DNA of 64,000 nucleotides from JAGFIY01 sp964499285 (GTDB lineage: Bacteria; Bacteroidota; Ignavibacteria; Ignavibacteriales; Melioribacteraceae). Below, piece by piece: positions 36,394-46,532 of this stretch. Positions within the stretch are counted from its first letter, which is position 1. The number at the start of each line of letters is the position of its first letter. A program made the translations under genes and the position numbers. The notes beneath the pieces are model-generated. The model saw nothing but the letters and a program-made list of their open reading frames with translations, had not been told where the DNA came from and searched no databases. The stretch spans positions 41,923-105,922 of the forward strand of contig CAZCLA010000007.1 in the NCBI GenBank assembly GCA_964499285.1. Direction: 5' to 3'.

Positions 36394-36902
36394 AAAAGAT
36401 TACAGATGAAATATTAAATAAATATATCGACAACGAGTTGTCGGCAGCCGAGATTGAAGAGTTAAAAAATCTGCTTTCATCAAATCCGGATGAACTTGAT
36501 AAATTAAAAGTACTCCGATTTGTCGATTCTTCATTAAGAACAATGGAACACGATAAAGCCCCGGATCATATTGCCGGCTCAATTCTGTCGCGAATAGAAG
36601 CATTATCGATCGTAAAAGGAAAGAGTTTTTATTTCTTCTATTGGATTGTTGGTGTTTTCTCAATTATGATTATTGGCTTATTTGGTTATATATTATCCTT
36701 GATTTCACCCGCTGAATCGGACGGCAGTTCGGTTCTTGATAATGTGGTGAATTATTTATCATCATTTTCTATTTCTTTTAATATAGGATTGAGTTCTAAT
36801 TTAATTTTATTAATTGGTGCTTCACTATCAATTATTTTACTTATTGCTTTTTATTTTCTTGTGGTTTCACACAGGGAGTTTAAGAACTCCTTGAGCCATT
36901 AA
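36390..36902 (+). CDS. Probable anti-sigma factor (membrane-anchored)
   Basis: The 170-residue protein starts within the sigma factor stop (ATGA overlap). Residues 1-80 (DEILNKYIDNELSAAEIEELKNLLSSNPDELDKLKVLRFVDSSLRTMEHDKAP) have the shape of an anti-sigma domain, the YIDNELS start being typical, but no His-x3-Cys-x2-Cys zinc motif is present. Two membrane segments follow (about 88-109 and 137-160). The role is inferred mainly from position and layout: it should hold the ECF sigma factor inactive at the membrane until a signal arrives. The signal is unknown. Confidence 0.7.
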   Translation: MKKITDEILNKYIDNELSAAEIEELKNLLSSNPDELDKLKVLRFVDSSLRTMEHDKAPDHIAGSILSRIEALSIVKGKSFYFFYWIVGVFSIMIIGLFGYILSLISPAESDGSSVLDNVVNYLSSFSISFNIGLSSNLILLIGASLSIILLIAFYFLVVSHREFKNSLSH

Positions 36903-36935
36903 CCTCTTTTAACAAAAATTCCTTCTTATAACATT

Positions 36936-36970
36936 ATTGCCTTTCGGACAGGCAATCGATATTTTTCTTT
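36936..36970 (+). terminator. Probable intrinsic terminator after the sigma/anti-sigma pair
   Basis: ATTGCCT (36936-36942) pairs with AGGCAAT (36950-36956) around a 7-base loop TTCGGAC, followed by CGATATTTTTCTTTG. It lies between the anti-sigma gene and era. Confidence 0.6.
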
Positions 36971-36991
36971 GTCTCAAAATCAAAATAAACT

Positions 36992-37903
36992 ATGTCTGTT
37001 AAAAGCGGTTACGTTACGATAATCGGCAGGCCCAATGCCGGGAAATCCACCTTGATGAATGCCTTGTTGGGGGAGAAGCTTTCTATAGTTACTTCCAAAC
37101 CGCAGACAACAAGGAAGCGGGTGCTCGGGATTTTATCAGATGATGATTTTCAAATCATTTTTCTTGATACTCCCGGATTGTTGAATCCAAATTACCTTAT
37201 GCAGGAGAGGATGATTGGTTATATTAATCAATCAATTAAAGATGCGGATATTTTAGTATTTCTAGTGGATATGGGTTCTGATAAAGAATTGACGCAAAGT
37301 CTGAAAAATGAAAATTATCTTTCAATTGCCCGGTCGTTAAAAAAAACGAAGCTGCTGGTTTTAAATAAGATAGATCTTTCAAATCAAATTGAAGTTGATA
37401 AAGTATACAATGAAGCAGAAAAATTAAATTTGTTCGAGAAAATCATTCCGCTTTCAGCGGTTAATTTAAAGAATCCGCTTGAATTAATTTCAATGCTTAA
37501 GTCTTATCTTCCCGAACATCCTAAGTATTATCCAGACGATCAAATTTCAGATGAGAGCGAGAGATTTTTTGTTTCGGAAATTATTCGAGAGAAAATTTTT
37601 GAATATTACCGTGATGAAATCCCTTTCAGCGTAGAGGTTATTGTCGATGATTTTAAAGAAAGAGAAGGAAGAAAAGATTTTATTTCTGCTTCGATAATTG
37701 TGGAAAGAGAATCTCAGAAACCCATAATCATTGGTAACAAAGGAAATTCAATCAAAATGATCGGTAGCAAATCACGTGAAGAGATTGAACGATTTTTGGG
37801 AAGACCGGTTTACTTGGAACTACATGTTAAGGTAAAACCGAAATGGCGAAGCGATGAAAAGTTTTTAAGGAATTTTGGATACATTGACTGGAATGAAGAA
37901 TAA
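36992..37903 (+). CDS. era: GTPase Era
   Basis: The 303-residue protein has the Era GTPase domain: GRPNAGKST (residues 12-20), DTPG near residue 60, NKIDL near residue 125 and SAVN. The C-terminal KH domain is intact, with GRKDFISASIIVERESQKPIIIGNKGNSIKMIGSKSREEIERFLGRPVYLELHVKVKPKWR, whose GNKG loop binds the 3' end of 16S rRNA. Era helps 30S subunit maturation. The EamA transporter gene starts 11 bases inside the end of era. Confidence 0.95.
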   Translation: MSVKSGYVTIIGRPNAGKSTLMNALLGEKLSIVTSKPQTTRKRVLGILSDDDFQIIFLDTPGLLNPNYLMQERMIGYINQSIKDADILVFLVDMGSDKELTQSLKNENYLSIARSLKKTKLLVLNKIDLSNQIEVDKVYNEAEKLNLFEKIIPLSAVNLKNPLELISMLKSYLPEHPKYYPDDQISDESERFFVSEIIREKIFEYYRDEIPFSVEVIVDDFKEREGRKDFISASIIVERESQKPIIIGNKGNSIKMIGSKSREEIERFLGRPVYLELHVKVKPKWRSDEKFLRNFGYIDWNEE

Positions 37904-38834
37904 TTCTTCTACTGTAACTACAAAAAAGTGGGTTGCAGAATCTTTTCTGATAATTATTACGCTTCTTTGGGGAGCGACATTCGTAATAATTAAAGAATCG
38001 ATTGAATCCGTATCTACATTATTGTTTGTTGGTTTTAGATTTTTATTGGCAGTGCTGCTTTTAAGTCCGCTTGTTCTTTTTAACAAAAAACATATTTCGA
38101 AAAAAGTAATAAAAGCGGGATTCTTGCTTGGCATTTTACTATTTCTCGGATTTGCATTTCAGACGATTGGGCTTAAATTTACTTCGGCGACAAAGTCGGC
38201 ATTTATTACAGGTACATTTGTTGTATTGGTTCCAATATTCCAGACAATAATTGAAAAAAGAATTCCCACAAAAGGTGCAATGCTGGGATCGTTCTTGGTT
38301 TTTATAGGTTTAATATTTCTTTCCACCGGCGGCGAATCGATCTTGGGTTTTATAGAAATGTTGGGAAGTGAATTTAATCTTGGTGATTTTTTGACGCTTC
38401 TGTGTGCTGTTGTATTTGCTTTACAGATTGTTTATCTCGATGTACATTCACCTCATCATAATTTTTGGGTTCTTACATATTTTCAAATTTTAACAACCTC
38501 TGTCCTGGGTTTTATCGGTGCATTATTGTTCGATGTCTTTTATGTTGAGAATTTAAAATTCACAGTTAATGAAGATGTACTTTTCGGGATTTTTTATACT
38601 GGAGTATTTGCAACATTTATTGCACTTTCGCTGCAGACAAGATTTCAAAGAATGGTTAGTCCGACGAAAGCAGGAATTATTTATGCCTTTGAACCAATCT
38701 TTGCGGCAGTTTTTGCGTTCTTTTTATTGCAAGAGAAAATAAGTAATTTTGGTTTCATTGGCAGTATGCTAATATTCTTGGGCTTAATTACATCGGAAGT
38801 TTACGATAGATTTGTGGTAAAAAATGGCAGATAA
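37893..38834 (+). CDS. EamA/DMT-family transporter
   Basis: ATG 37893 (MKNNSSTVTTKKW) is the likely start; an in-frame ATG at 37875 is deeper in era. The 313-residue protein has ten predicted membrane helices in two EamA repeats. The first repeat begins IIITLLWGATFVIIK (the W-G-x-x-F motif), and each repeat ends in a typical motif such as FTSATKSAFITGTFVVLVPI and SPTKAGIIYAFEPIFAAVFAFFLLQEKIS (the xEPxxAxxxA motif). DMT transporters export or import small metabolites; the substrate cannot be read. It is coupled by overlap to era and to the acylphosphatase gene. Confidence 0.85.
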   Translation: MKNNSSTVTTKKWVAESFLIIITLLWGATFVIIKESIESVSTLLFVGFRFLLAVLLLSPLVLFNKKHISKKVIKAGFLLGILLFLGFAFQTIGLKFTSATKSAFITGTFVVLVPIFQTIIEKRIPTKGAMLGSFLVFIGLIFLSTGGESILGFIEMLGSEFNLGDFLTLLCAVVFALQIVYLDVHSPHHNFWVLTYFQILTTSVLGFIGALLFDVFYVENLKFTVNEDVLFGIFYTGVFATFIALSLQTRFQRMVSPTKAGIIYAFEPIFAAVFAFFLLQEKISNFGFIGSMLIFLGLITSEVYDRFVVKNGR

Positions 38835-39108
38835 TAATAAACGAGCAGAAATAATTGTGAACGGAGTTGTTCAGGGAGTTGGATTTCGCTACTTCGTTCT
38901 CGGAAAAGCACGGAATCTCGGGCTTACCGGATTCACTCAAAATCTGTTTACGGGTGAAGTGCTTACTGTTGTTGAGGGTCCTGAACATCTGATACACGAT
39001 TTGTATAAAAACATTAAGATAGGTCCGGGCAACGCTCATATCACGAAACATCAAATTAAATGGGATCCACCAAAAAATGAATTCAAAGAATTTAAAGTGA
39101 GATATTGA
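38824..39108 (+). CDS. acyP: Acylphosphatase
   Basis: The 94-residue protein has the signature GVVQGVGFRYFVLGKARNLGLTGFTQNLFTGEV. The phosphate-binding Arg (GFRYF, Arg23) and the catalytic Asn (TQNLFTG, about residue 41) are both present. It hydrolyses carboxyl-phosphate bonds such as acetyl phosphate or 1,3-bisphosphoglycerate. It overlaps the EamA gene by 11 bases. The following gene, ispF, starts at its stop codon. Confidence 0.93.
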   Translation: MADNNKRAEIIVNGVVQGVGFRYFVLGKARNLGLTGFTQNLFTGEVLTVVEGPEHLIHDLYKNIKIGPGNAHITKHQIKWDPPKNEFKEFKVRY

Positions 39109-39602
39109 TGATTCCTTTTAGAATAGGTTTCGGCTACGATGTGCATAAGCTTGTTGAAGGACGAAAAATGATAATTGGCGGAATTGAAATTCCATTCGAG
39201 AAGGGACCGATTGCACATTCTGACGGAGATGTTCTGCTTCATGCAATTTGCGATGCGCTGCTCGGTGCGGCAGCTTTGGGGGATATAGGTACCCATTTCC
39301 CCGATACAGATCCAAAGTACAAAGATATGGATAGTAAAAATTTTCTTTCAGAAATTTCCAAAATGATTTCTGCCGGAAATTACAAAATTGCAAATATTGA
39401 TTCGACTGTAGTGTTGGAGAAACCCAAGCTTAAACCCTTCATTTCACAAATGAAAGAGATTATTGCTGAGTTATTAAATATTGATAAATATTCTATTTCT
39501 ATAAAAGCAACTACATCGGAAGGAATGGGATTTGTGGGAACCGGCGAGGGAATAAAAGCTTATGCATCAGTGTTGATCTATGACAAAGAAATTAAATTTT
39601 AA
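39108..39602 (+). CDS. ispF: 2-C-methyl-D-erythritol 2,4-cyclodiphosphate synthase IspF
   Basis: ATG 39108 overlaps the acyP stop (TGATG); a TTG one codon upstream is also possible. The 164-residue protein has FRIGFGYDVHKL with the metal ligands Asp10 and His12, then IAHSDGDVLLHAICDALLGAAALGDIGTHFPDTD with the third ligand, and TTSEGMGFVGTGEGIKAYA at the C-terminus. It makes MEcPP in the non-mevalonate (MEP) isoprenoid pathway. Other isp genes are not in the window. Confidence 0.96.
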   Translation: MIPFRIGFGYDVHKLVEGRKMIIGGIEIPFEKGPIAHSDGDVLLHAICDALLGAAALGDIGTHFPDTDPKYKDMDSKNFLSEISKMISAGNYKIANIDSTVVLEKPKLKPFISQMKEIIAELLNIDKYSISIKATTSEGMGFVGTGEGIKAYASVLIYDKEIKF

Positions 39603-39616
39603 TCATCCCGAATAAA

Positions 39617-41272
39617 TTGCATAATCCTTTTTCAAAGAAATATAGAGTCCAGAGAAGTGAAAGTGAAAAGAAATTTCACCGGAATGAATTGCTTCTTGGA
39701 TTATTATCTGGAATATTAATTGGCTTATCATATCCCCCTGTTCCATTCCCGTATTTAATATTTGTTGGGATAGTTCCGTATTTAATTGTAATAGCCGGAA
39801 GAAACGGTCTTGCGGAAATTAACAGATTTACTTACTACACAGCATTTATCTTCAACTTAATAACGCTTTATTGGGTGGGCGGCTGGTCGGAAAATTCCGA
39901 TACTTTTTTAATGATTGCCGGGGTGACTTTGTTGTTCTTTAATCCTGTTGTTTATTTGATCCCATCTACTTTGTACTATTTCACAAAAAAAATGCTCGGG
40001 GGAAAAGCTGCAATACTTCTGCTCCCATTTTTCTGGGTTTCATTTGAGTTTGCATACAGTTTGACGGATTTTAAATTTCCTTGGCTAACACTGGGAAACT
40101 CTCAGCCATATTTTAATACATTTATACAGATTGCAGATATAATTGGAGTTTATGGATTATCATTAATTATTTTGTTTGCCAATGTTTTCTTGTATTTAAC
40201 TTTTCAAGGTTTTCCCAAGAGTAAATCCATCAATGTTGTATTTTTGGTTTTGTTTGTTGTAGTTATGGCTGTCCCATTAAACTACGGCTGGCTCGAAAAA
40301 AAATCATATACGGAGTCTGATCATATTAAAGTTGGACTGATTCAACCTAACCTTGATCCGAACGATAAATGGGCTGCGGGGAATCTTAACGAACAATTAA
40401 AACTCTATCTTGATTTGAGTGGACAAACGATTGATGAAGGAGCCGAATTGATATTATGGCCGGAGACTGCACTTCCGGTATATCTTCTGTCTGGTAACTA
40501 TGATGGTTATGTGGATCAAATTATTAAGTTTATAAATACATATAAAATCTCGTTGATCACCGGTATGCCTGATGCTCAATTCTACTTTGATGAAAGTTCA
40601 AGACCAGAGGATGCTAAACCGACTAAAACAGAAAATGTTTGGTACACATCTTATAACTCTATTTTAGGATTTACTCCCGAAAGTAACGAAATTCAAAAAT
40701 ACGGTAAAATTAAACTTGTTCCTTTCGGGGAAAAGGTTCCGCTTGTTGAACATATTCCTTTTTTAGGGGATATAATAAAATGGAATGTGGGAATTTCAAG
40801 TTGGAACACCGGGAAAGATACAATAAATATCAAAGTGCCATTGCGAGATACCATAAATGTTGCCTCTGTTGTGTGCATTGAATCTATCTACCCCGAATTT
40901 AACGCACAGTTTGTGAGAAGAAATGCTGACTTTATTGCGGTCGTCACCAACGACAGTTGGTACGGAAATACGAGCGGACCTTATCAGCATAAGGAAATAA
41001 GTGTTTTGCGAGCAGTTGAAAACAGACGATCAGTTGTTCGAGCCGCAAACGGCGGAATAAGCTGTTTGATTGATCCAAGCGGAAAAACTATTTCCGAAAC
41101 CAATATGTTTGAAAAGACTGTTCTACTTGTAGATGTTCCATTAAATAATTCAGCTACTTTTTATACACGAAATCCATATTTAGTACCAATAATTTGTTCT
41201 ATAATTTCGTTATTCATGATAGCATTATACAGTATTAAAAGACTAAGTAAATTTTTATTCAAAGAAGGTTAG
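39617..41272 (+). CDS. lnt: Apolipoprotein N-acyltransferase
   Basis: The 551-residue protein starts with TTG at 39617. The N-terminal 215 residues have about seven membrane helices, with PWLTLGNSQPYF typical of Lnt, followed by a nitrilase-like domain. The catalytic triad is intact: Glu283 (LWPETALP), Lys366 (KLVPFGEK) and Cys420 (VCIESIYPE). It adds the N-terminal acyl chain to lipoproteins, of which this window encodes at least seven. Length fits the family (500-550). It lies 3 bases before ltaE. Confidence 0.95.
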   Translation: MHNPFSKKYRVQRSESEKKFHRNELLLGLLSGILIGLSYPPVPFPYLIFVGIVPYLIVIAGRNGLAEINRFTYYTAFIFNLITLYWVGGWSENSDTFLMIAGVTLLFFNPVVYLIPSTLYYFTKKMLGGKAAILLLPFFWVSFEFAYSLTDFKFPWLTLGNSQPYFNTFIQIADIIGVYGLSLIILFANVFLYLTFQGFPKSKSINVVFLVLFVVVMAVPLNYGWLEKKSYTESDHIKVGLIQPNLDPNDKWAAGNLNEQLKLYLDLSGQTIDEGAELILWPETALPVYLLSGNYDGYVDQIIKFINTYKISLITGMPDAQFYFDESSRPEDAKPTKTENVWYTSYNSILGFTPESNEIQKYGKIKLVPFGEKVPLVEHIPFLGDIIKWNVGISSWNTGKDTINIKVPLRDTINVASVVCIESIYPEFNAQFVRRNADFIAVVTNDSWYGNTSGPYQHKEISVLRAVENRRSVVRAANGGISCLIDPSGKTISETNMFEKTVLLVDVPLNNSATFYTRNPYLVPIICSIISLFMIALYSIKRLSKFLFKEG

Positions 41273-41275
41273 TAA

Positions 41276-42313
41276 ATGAAGAAAATAATTGATCTGCGAA
41301 GCGATACTGTAACAAAACCATCTGATGGAATGAGAAAAGCAATGTACGAAGCCAAAGTGGGCGATGATGTTTACAAAGAAGACCCTACTGTAAATAAGTT
41401 GGAAGAAATTGCTGCGGAAATTCTTGGTAAAGAAGCTGCACTTTTTGTGCCCACAGGATTAATGGGAAATCAAATTTGTTTGAACGTATTAACAAATCCA
41501 GGAGATGAAGTAATTTGTGAGAGAACCTCACATATTTTTCAATATGAATCGGGAAGCCCGGCAGTACTGAGCGGTTTACAGTTGAATCTTGTAAATGGGA
41601 TAAACGGAATTTTCACACCGGAACAAGTAGAACCGCTTATCAGACCCGAAAGCGCTTATTATATGCCTCGAACAAAATTGATTGAGGTTGAGAATACTCA
41701 TAACGTTGCTGGAGGTACGATAAATCCAATATCAAATATTGCAGCACTTCAAGAACTGGCTGATAAGTATCAACTATATTTTCACCTCGATGGAGCCAGG
41801 GTGTGGAATGCAGCAGTGGCTTTAGGAATTGAAGTAAAAGAAATTACTCAGTACTTTGACACAGTATCTTGTTGTCTCTCGAAAGGACTCGGGGCACCGA
41901 TTGGTTCACTTATTGCAAGCACGAAGGAAGTAATTAAAGAAGCTTATCGAGTCAGAAAAGCATGGGGAGGAGGTATGCGTCAAGTTGGTGTTATTGCAGC
42001 CGCAGGGATTTATGCGTTAGAAAACAACATCGAACGACTAGCAGAAGATCATCATAAGGCATTTACGTTAGCCGAGCATCTTGCAGATTCAGAGAAAATT
42101 GAGATAGATACAGCGAATATTGAGACTAATATTATTATGTTCAAAGTTAAAAATGATTCACCCGAAAATTTTATTCAAAAATGTAAAGAGAAAGGACTAC
42201 TTTTAGGTCCCGGTGGCGTTGGCATTATCAGAGCTGTGACACATTTGGACATTTCTCAAAGCGATATCGATTCAGCAAAATCTATACTTTCAGAGGTCTT
42301 GGATGAAGGATAG
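41276..42313 (+). CDS. ltaE: Low-specificity L-threonine aldolase
   Basis: The 345-residue PLP enzyme has DLRSDTVTKPSDGMRKAM at the start (a hallmark of threonine aldolases) and the PLP lysine Lys203 in SCCLSKGLGAPIGS. HLDGARVWNAAV near residues 165-176 holds the PLP-binding Asp, and VRKAWGGGMRQVGVIAAAGIYAL follows. It cleaves L-threonine or allo-threonine to glycine and acetaldehyde. It follows lnt after 3 bases and overlaps the thioesterase gene by 11 bases. Confidence 0.93.
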   Translation: MKKIIDLRSDTVTKPSDGMRKAMYEAKVGDDVYKEDPTVNKLEEIAAEILGKEAALFVPTGLMGNQICLNVLTNPGDEVICERTSHIFQYESGSPAVLSGLQLNLVNGINGIFTPEQVEPLIRPESAYYMPRTKLIEVENTHNVAGGTINPISNIAALQELADKYQLYFHLDGARVWNAAVALGIEVKEITQYFDTVSCCLSKGLGAPIGSLIASTKEVIKEAYRVRKAWGGGMRQVGVIAAAGIYALENNIERLAEDHHKAFTLAEHLADSEKIEIDTANIETNIIMFKVKNDSPENFIQKCKEKGLLLGPGGVGIIRAVTHLDISQSDIDSAKSILSEVLDEG

Positions 42314-42764
42314 AAACATACCGGACAAATCTTTATTCAATCATCGGATCGAACAGCAAGTTAAGTTTCATGAGGTTGATCTTCTCGGGGTATGCAATAA
42401 TGCGGTTTATTTCAATTATTTCGAGGATGCAAGATTAGATTATATTACTTCTCTTATAGAAAAATATAGACTGCCGATGTTCGAAGATGAACTTTTTTTT
42501 ATTATGGTTCATAATAACTGCGATTATTTTCAATCGGCTCATCTTAACGATAAACTATTAATTCACACGAGAATAAGCTTTGTAAAAAAATCAAGTTTTG
42601 GTTTTGAGCATCTTGTGGAATTAATAGATACCGAAGAAATAATTGCCCGGGGCGGAGGAGTAGTAGTTCATTATCATAAGAAGCAAAAGTCAGCAGTTCC
42701 TTTGCCCGAAGAATTTTATTCTGCTCTAAGAGATTTTGAAAAGGAAGTATCAATTCTTTTTTAG
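42303..42764 (+). CDS. 4-hydroxybenzoyl-CoA-type thioesterase (hot-dog fold)
   Basis: The 153-residue protein shows the YbgC/4HBT motif: QQVKFHEVDLLGVCNNAVYFNYFEDARLDYI, in which Asp26 is in the place of the catalytic acid (usual form DxxGHVNNxxY). The usual HVNN is CNN here, a small deviation. The remaining part is a single hot-dog domain with IHTRISFVKKSSFGFEHLVEL. It should hydrolyse acyl-CoA thioesters; substrate specificity is unknown. Confidence 0.85.
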   Translation: MKDRNIPDKSLFNHRIEQQVKFHEVDLLGVCNNAVYFNYFEDARLDYITSLIEKYRLPMFEDELFFIMVHNNCDYFQSAHLNDKLLIHTRISFVKKSSFGFEHLVELIDTEEIIARGGGVVVHYHKKQKSAVPLPEEFYSALRDFEKEVSILF

Positions 42765-42824
42765 ACGAAATTTTCTTATCTTAAACTTAATCCAGCACAT
42801 CTTTCACTAATTAGGAGGGTAAAA

Positions 42825-43511
42825 ATGGATATTGTTTTTGATATAGAAACAGTTGGCTGTGATATAACTGAATTAAGTGAATCGCAGCAGGAATTTATTC
42901 TTCGATTTGCAGAAAAAGAGCCCGACGAAATTCTCCGAATACAGAAACGTGAGGAAGCCGCAAGGTATCTTAGTCTTTACCCTTTGACTGCAAAAGTTGT
43001 TGCTATTGGAATGCTGAATACCATGACCGAGAATTCACTTGTTCTTTTCCAAGGTAGCGGGAGTGAAGATTGGAGTGTTGATGAGAAAAAGATTAGTTAT
43101 AAAGCCGTTGATGAGAAGGAGATGCTTCAGCTCTTTTGGAAATATGTTAAAAAAGCAGAAACAGTTGTTACATTTAACGGTAGAAATTTCGATCTCCCAT
43201 TTATGATGATACGCTCGGCGATGCTTGGTGTAAAACCAAGTGTTAATCTACTCAAGAAAAGATACGGTGCTTCTGATCATGTGGATCTGCTTGAGCAGTT
43301 TACGTTTTATGGCTTAACCAAGAAGTTTAATCTTGATTTCTACTGCCAGAGTTTTGGAATCGAATCTCCTAAAAGTAAAGGAGTTAGCGGGATGGATGTT
43401 AAAGAATTATTTAATGCTGGAAAAATAAAGGATGTTGCAATTTACTGCGGTGAGGATGTCAAGGCTACTTATGATCTTTATAAAATTTGGAAAGAATATT
43501 TGAATATTTAA
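42825..43511 (+). CDS. RNase H-like 3'-5' exonuclease (PolB-like domain)
   Basis: The 228-residue protein has the three exonuclease motifs of the DEDDy class: DIETVG at residues 4-9, TFNGRNFDLPFM near residue 120 and YCGEDVKATYDLYKIW near the end. This corresponds to the family annotated as predicted 3'-5' exonuclease related to the exonuclease domain of DNA polymerase B. No polymerase domain is attached, so a DNA or RNA trimming role is inferred. AGGAGGGT precedes the ATG. Confidence 0.85.
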   Translation: MDIVFDIETVGCDITELSESQQEFILRFAEKEPDEILRIQKREEAARYLSLYPLTAKVVAIGMLNTMTENSLVLFQGSGSEDWSVDEKKISYKAVDEKEMLQLFWKYVKKAETVVTFNGRNFDLPFMMIRSAMLGVKPSVNLLKKRYGASDHVDLLEQFTFYGLTKKFNLDFYCQSFGIESPKSKGVSGMDVKELFNAGKIKDVAIYCGEDVKATYDLYKIWKEYLNI

Positions 43512-43607
43512 GCAAATTTCTAAAACTCAATTAAAGTATTTTTCTTAAAACATCCTCACTACAGTGCCATTATTGTTAAACTTAAGACATCAATGATGGT
43601 TCGCGGA

Positions 43608-44126
43608 TTAATCGTTAAATTCAATTGTCTTAATATATACTTTCCCCTCCTTCACAAACGGAAGCTTCTCAATAACACGGTCTTCTCCGGTCTTTGCATT
43701 TACAAAAGTTACATCCAGCAATGCATCAAGTTCACTTAATTCCAAATTATAAACTCCGCCATCCTTAAATAAAAATTCGACGATTATTTTTGGTTTACCT
43801 TCCGCTATCTTACCCTCTAAATCGTAAGCGCGGACATCTAAATATTGAATTTTGTGGAAAGCAATATCACGTAATGCCTTTTTGTGTTTGAATCGGAATT
43901 TATCGTTTTTCAGGAAGGATTTGACTGTTAAGGGTGTGCCGTCAAAATATTTTCCTTCCATTGCTCTCAAATTCTTAAATTGAAGTGTTGACCCATCCGT
44001 AAAAGTAATAACTCCACCCTCGTCACGATCTTTTTCTTCAAAAGGAAATTTTCTTTGTTGTGCATTAATACTCAACAGTGTTGTGAAAAACAAAATGAGA
44101 AAAAAATATTTACAGAGTTTTTGCAT
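43608..44126 (-). CDS. Secreted protein of unknown function
   Basis: The 172-residue product has a cleavable signal peptide (residues 1-22, ending SINAQ) and a mature part rich in charged residues and beta strands (GGVITFTDGSTLQFKNLRAMEGKYFDG, EFLFKDGGVYNLELSELDALLDVTFVNAKTGE). I do not recognise the family. There is no lipobox and no T9SS tail, so it is probably periplasmic. It is transcribed alone, divergently from purL, with 177 bases between them; the latter spacer is AT-rich and I see no clear promoter. Confidence 0.55.
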   Translation of the reverse strand: MQKLCKYFFLILFFTTLLSINAQQRKFPFEEKDRDEGGVITFTDGSTLQFKNLRAMEGKYFDGTPLTVKSFLKNDKFRFKHKKALRDIAFHKIQYLDVRAYDLEGKIAEGKPKIIVEFLFKDGGVYNLELSELDALLDVTFVNAKTGEDRVIEKLPFVKEGKVYIKTIEFND

Positions 44127-44303
44127 CGTTACCTCAAAGTTTTTTTACAAATTTGTAATTCTAAAAGCTATTAAATTCCCTAACTTGATCAAAGTTCCCA
44201 AATTAGATGAATAGTTAACAATGTCATAAGAATCATAGCAAATTTTCAGTAAAACTCAATTAAATGTTATATTTGAAATCCACACAAAACGAAATAGGAA
44301 AAT

Positions 44304-46532
44304 ATGAAAGAACCGGAAGTAACTCTTGATTTGGCACTTGAGCATGGATTAACCGAGGAGGAATATAATATTATATGCGAAAGACTTGGCAGAATACCTT
44401 CATTTACTGAGCTTGGTGTTTTTAGTGTAATGTGGTCCGAGCACTGTAGTTACAAAAATTCAATTGCCTTATTGAAGACTCTTCCTCGCGAAGGAGGTAA
44501 GTTGTTGGTCGGTGCAGGGGAAGAAAATGCTGGGTTGGTCGATATAGGAGATGGATTGGCTATCTGCTTTAAGATTGAAAGTCATAATCATCCTTCAGCG
44601 GTCGAACCTTATCAAGGTGCCGCAACGGGCGTAGGAGGGATTCTAAGAGATATTTTCACGATGGGGGCGAGACCAATCGCTGCACTGAATTCGTTGAGAT
44701 TCGGTTCACTTGATGACCCGCGTACGCGATATTTGTTTGAAGGAGTGGTGAAAGGAATTGGTGATTACGGAAATTGTTTCGGTGTACCCACTGTTGCAGG
44801 CGAGGTTTATTTCGACGATTCCTATAAAGAAAATCCGTTGGTCAATGCAATGGCTGTGGGAATTGTCAGAACGGACAGAACTGCATCCGCTGTAGCTAAG
44901 GGAAATGGAAATCCGGTCATGATAGTTGGAAGTTCAACCGGCAGAGACGGAATTCATGGAGCAACTTTTGCGTCGGAAGAGATTTCCGAAAAATCAGAAT
45001 CAAAAAGACCTTCCGTTCAGGTAGGGGATCCTTTTACTGAAAAACTCCTTCTTGAAGCTACTCTCGAAATTATTAAGAACGATTGGATAGTCGGAATTCA
45101 AGATATGGGAGCCGCTGGAATTTCTTGTTCGACATCCGAGATGAGTGAAAAAGGTAATTCGGGAATGTTAATCGATCTCGATAAAGTGCCGTTGCGGGAA
45201 TCAGATATGTCAGCGTATGAAATTATGCTTTCCGAAAGTCAAGAAAGAATGCTGGTTGTGGTAAAAAAAGGTTTTGAGATGGAAGTAAAACAAGTTTTTG
45301 AAAAATGGGATTTGAACTGCGAGATAATCGGGGAAGTAACGGAAGACGGAATTTTAAGAGCGAAGAAAGATGGCGAAGTTAAAACTGAAATTCCCGCTTT
45401 CGACCTTGTTCTTGGCGGAGGAGCACCGGTTTATATTCGTGAGACTAGAAAACCAAAGTATCTTGAAGAAACATCTACGTTTGATTTTAAAACGATTTCC
45501 GAACCAAATAATTATGCTGAAGCGATAAAAAAAATAATTTCATCACCTAACATTGCATCGAAGAGGTGGGTTTATGAACAGTATGATTCGATGGTAAGGA
45601 CAAATACGATTGTTGGTCCCGGCAGCGACAGTGCTGTTATTTATATCAAAGAAACAAACAAAGCGATTGCCGTTAAAACTGACTGCAACTCTCGATACGT
45701 TTATCTTAATCCTCGCGAGGGAGCAAAAATAGCAGTAGCTGAAAGTGCTAGAAATATTGTTTGTTCCGGAGGAACTCCACTTGCAATAACCAACTGTTTG
45801 AATTTCGGCAATCCATATAAACCTGAAATGTATTGGGTATTTAGCGAAGCAGTAAAAGGAATGGGTGAAGCATGCAGATTTTTCGAAACTCCGGTTACCG
45901 GCGGCAATGTCAGTTTTTACAACGAAAGTCCCGAACGTGCGGTTTACCCGACACCAGTAATTGGAATGGTAGGATTGATAGAAAACCTCGAAGACATCAC
46001 AACTTCTTATTTCAAAAACGTTGGAGATTTGATTTATGTTCTGGGAGTTGACAAACAAGAATTAGGTGGTTCAGAATACTTAAAAGTAATTCAAAATAAA
46101 GTAGCGGGAAATTCGCCTCAGATTGATCTCGAAACAGAAAAGAAACTCCATCATTTTACGATAAAAGCAATAAGGCAAGGAATAATAAAATCTGCACACG
46201 ATGTTTCCGAAGGAGGGTTGGTCACTGCGTTAATTGAGTGTTCAATATTAAATCAAATAAAACCTCTTGGTTGTGAAATAGAAATTGATGAAGGATTAAG
46301 ATTCGACTTTGCCCTCTTTTCGGAATCACAATCAAGAATAGTCGTATCAATAGCTCCAGAAAATAAATATGCATTTGAAAATCTGGCGGAAGAAATGAAT
46401 CAACCAATTTCACAAATCGGAAAAGTGGACGGAAATAAAATTTCTATCAACGGAAAAATAGAAATCGATCTTATTGAATTGAGCGATCTTTACTTCAATT
46501 CCATAAGCCGAATTATGAAGAATGCGTTATAA
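44304..46532 (+). CDS. purL: Phosphoribosylformylglycinamidine synthase subunit PurL
   Basis: The 742-residue protein is the small PurL of the three-subunit type (PurS, PurQ, PurL). It has [19 protein letters not shown] near the N-terminus, [25 protein letters not shown], the metal- and ATP-binding [15 protein letters not shown], the [14 protein letters not shown] block near residue 270 and a second half beginning [16 protein letters not shown]. It makes FGAM from FGAR, ATP and ammonia, in de novo purine synthesis. PurS and PurQ genes are not in the window. The BrkB gene starts 11 bases before its stop. Confidence 0.96.
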   Translation: MKEPEVTLDLALEHGLTEEEYNIICERLGRIPSFTELGVFSVMWSEHCSYKNSIALLKTLPREGGKLLVGAGEENAGLVDIGDGLAICFKIESHNHPSAVEPYQGAATGVGGILRDIFTMGARPIAALNSLRFGSLDDPRTRYLFEGVVKGIGDYGNCFGVPTVAGEVYFDDSYKENPLVNAMAVGIVRTDRTASAVAKGNGNPVMIVGSSTGRDGIHGATFASEEISEKSESKRPSVQVGDPFTEKLLLEATLEIIKNDWIVGIQDMGAAGISCSTSEMSEKGNSGMLIDLDKVPLRESDMSAYEIMLSESQERMLVVVKKGFEMEVKQVFEKWDLNCEIIGEVTEDGILRAKKDGEVKTEIPAFDLVLGGGAPVYIRETRKPKYLEETSTFDFKTISEPNNYAEAIKKIISSPNIASKRWVYEQYDSMVRTNTIVGPGSDSAVIYIKETNKAIAVKTDCNSRYVYLNPREGAKIAVAESARNIVCSGGTPLAITNCLNFGNPYKPEMYWVFSEAVKGMGEACRFFETPVTGGNVSFYNESPERAVYPTPVIGMVGLIENLEDITTSYFKNVGDLIYVLGVDKQELGGSEYLKVIQNKVAGNSPQIDLETEKKLHHFTIKAIRQGIIKSAHDVSEGGLVTALIECSILNQIKPLGCEIEIDEGLRFDFALFSESQSRIVVSIAPENKYAFENLAEEMNQPISQIGKVDGNKISINGKIEIDLIELSDLYFNSISRIMKNAL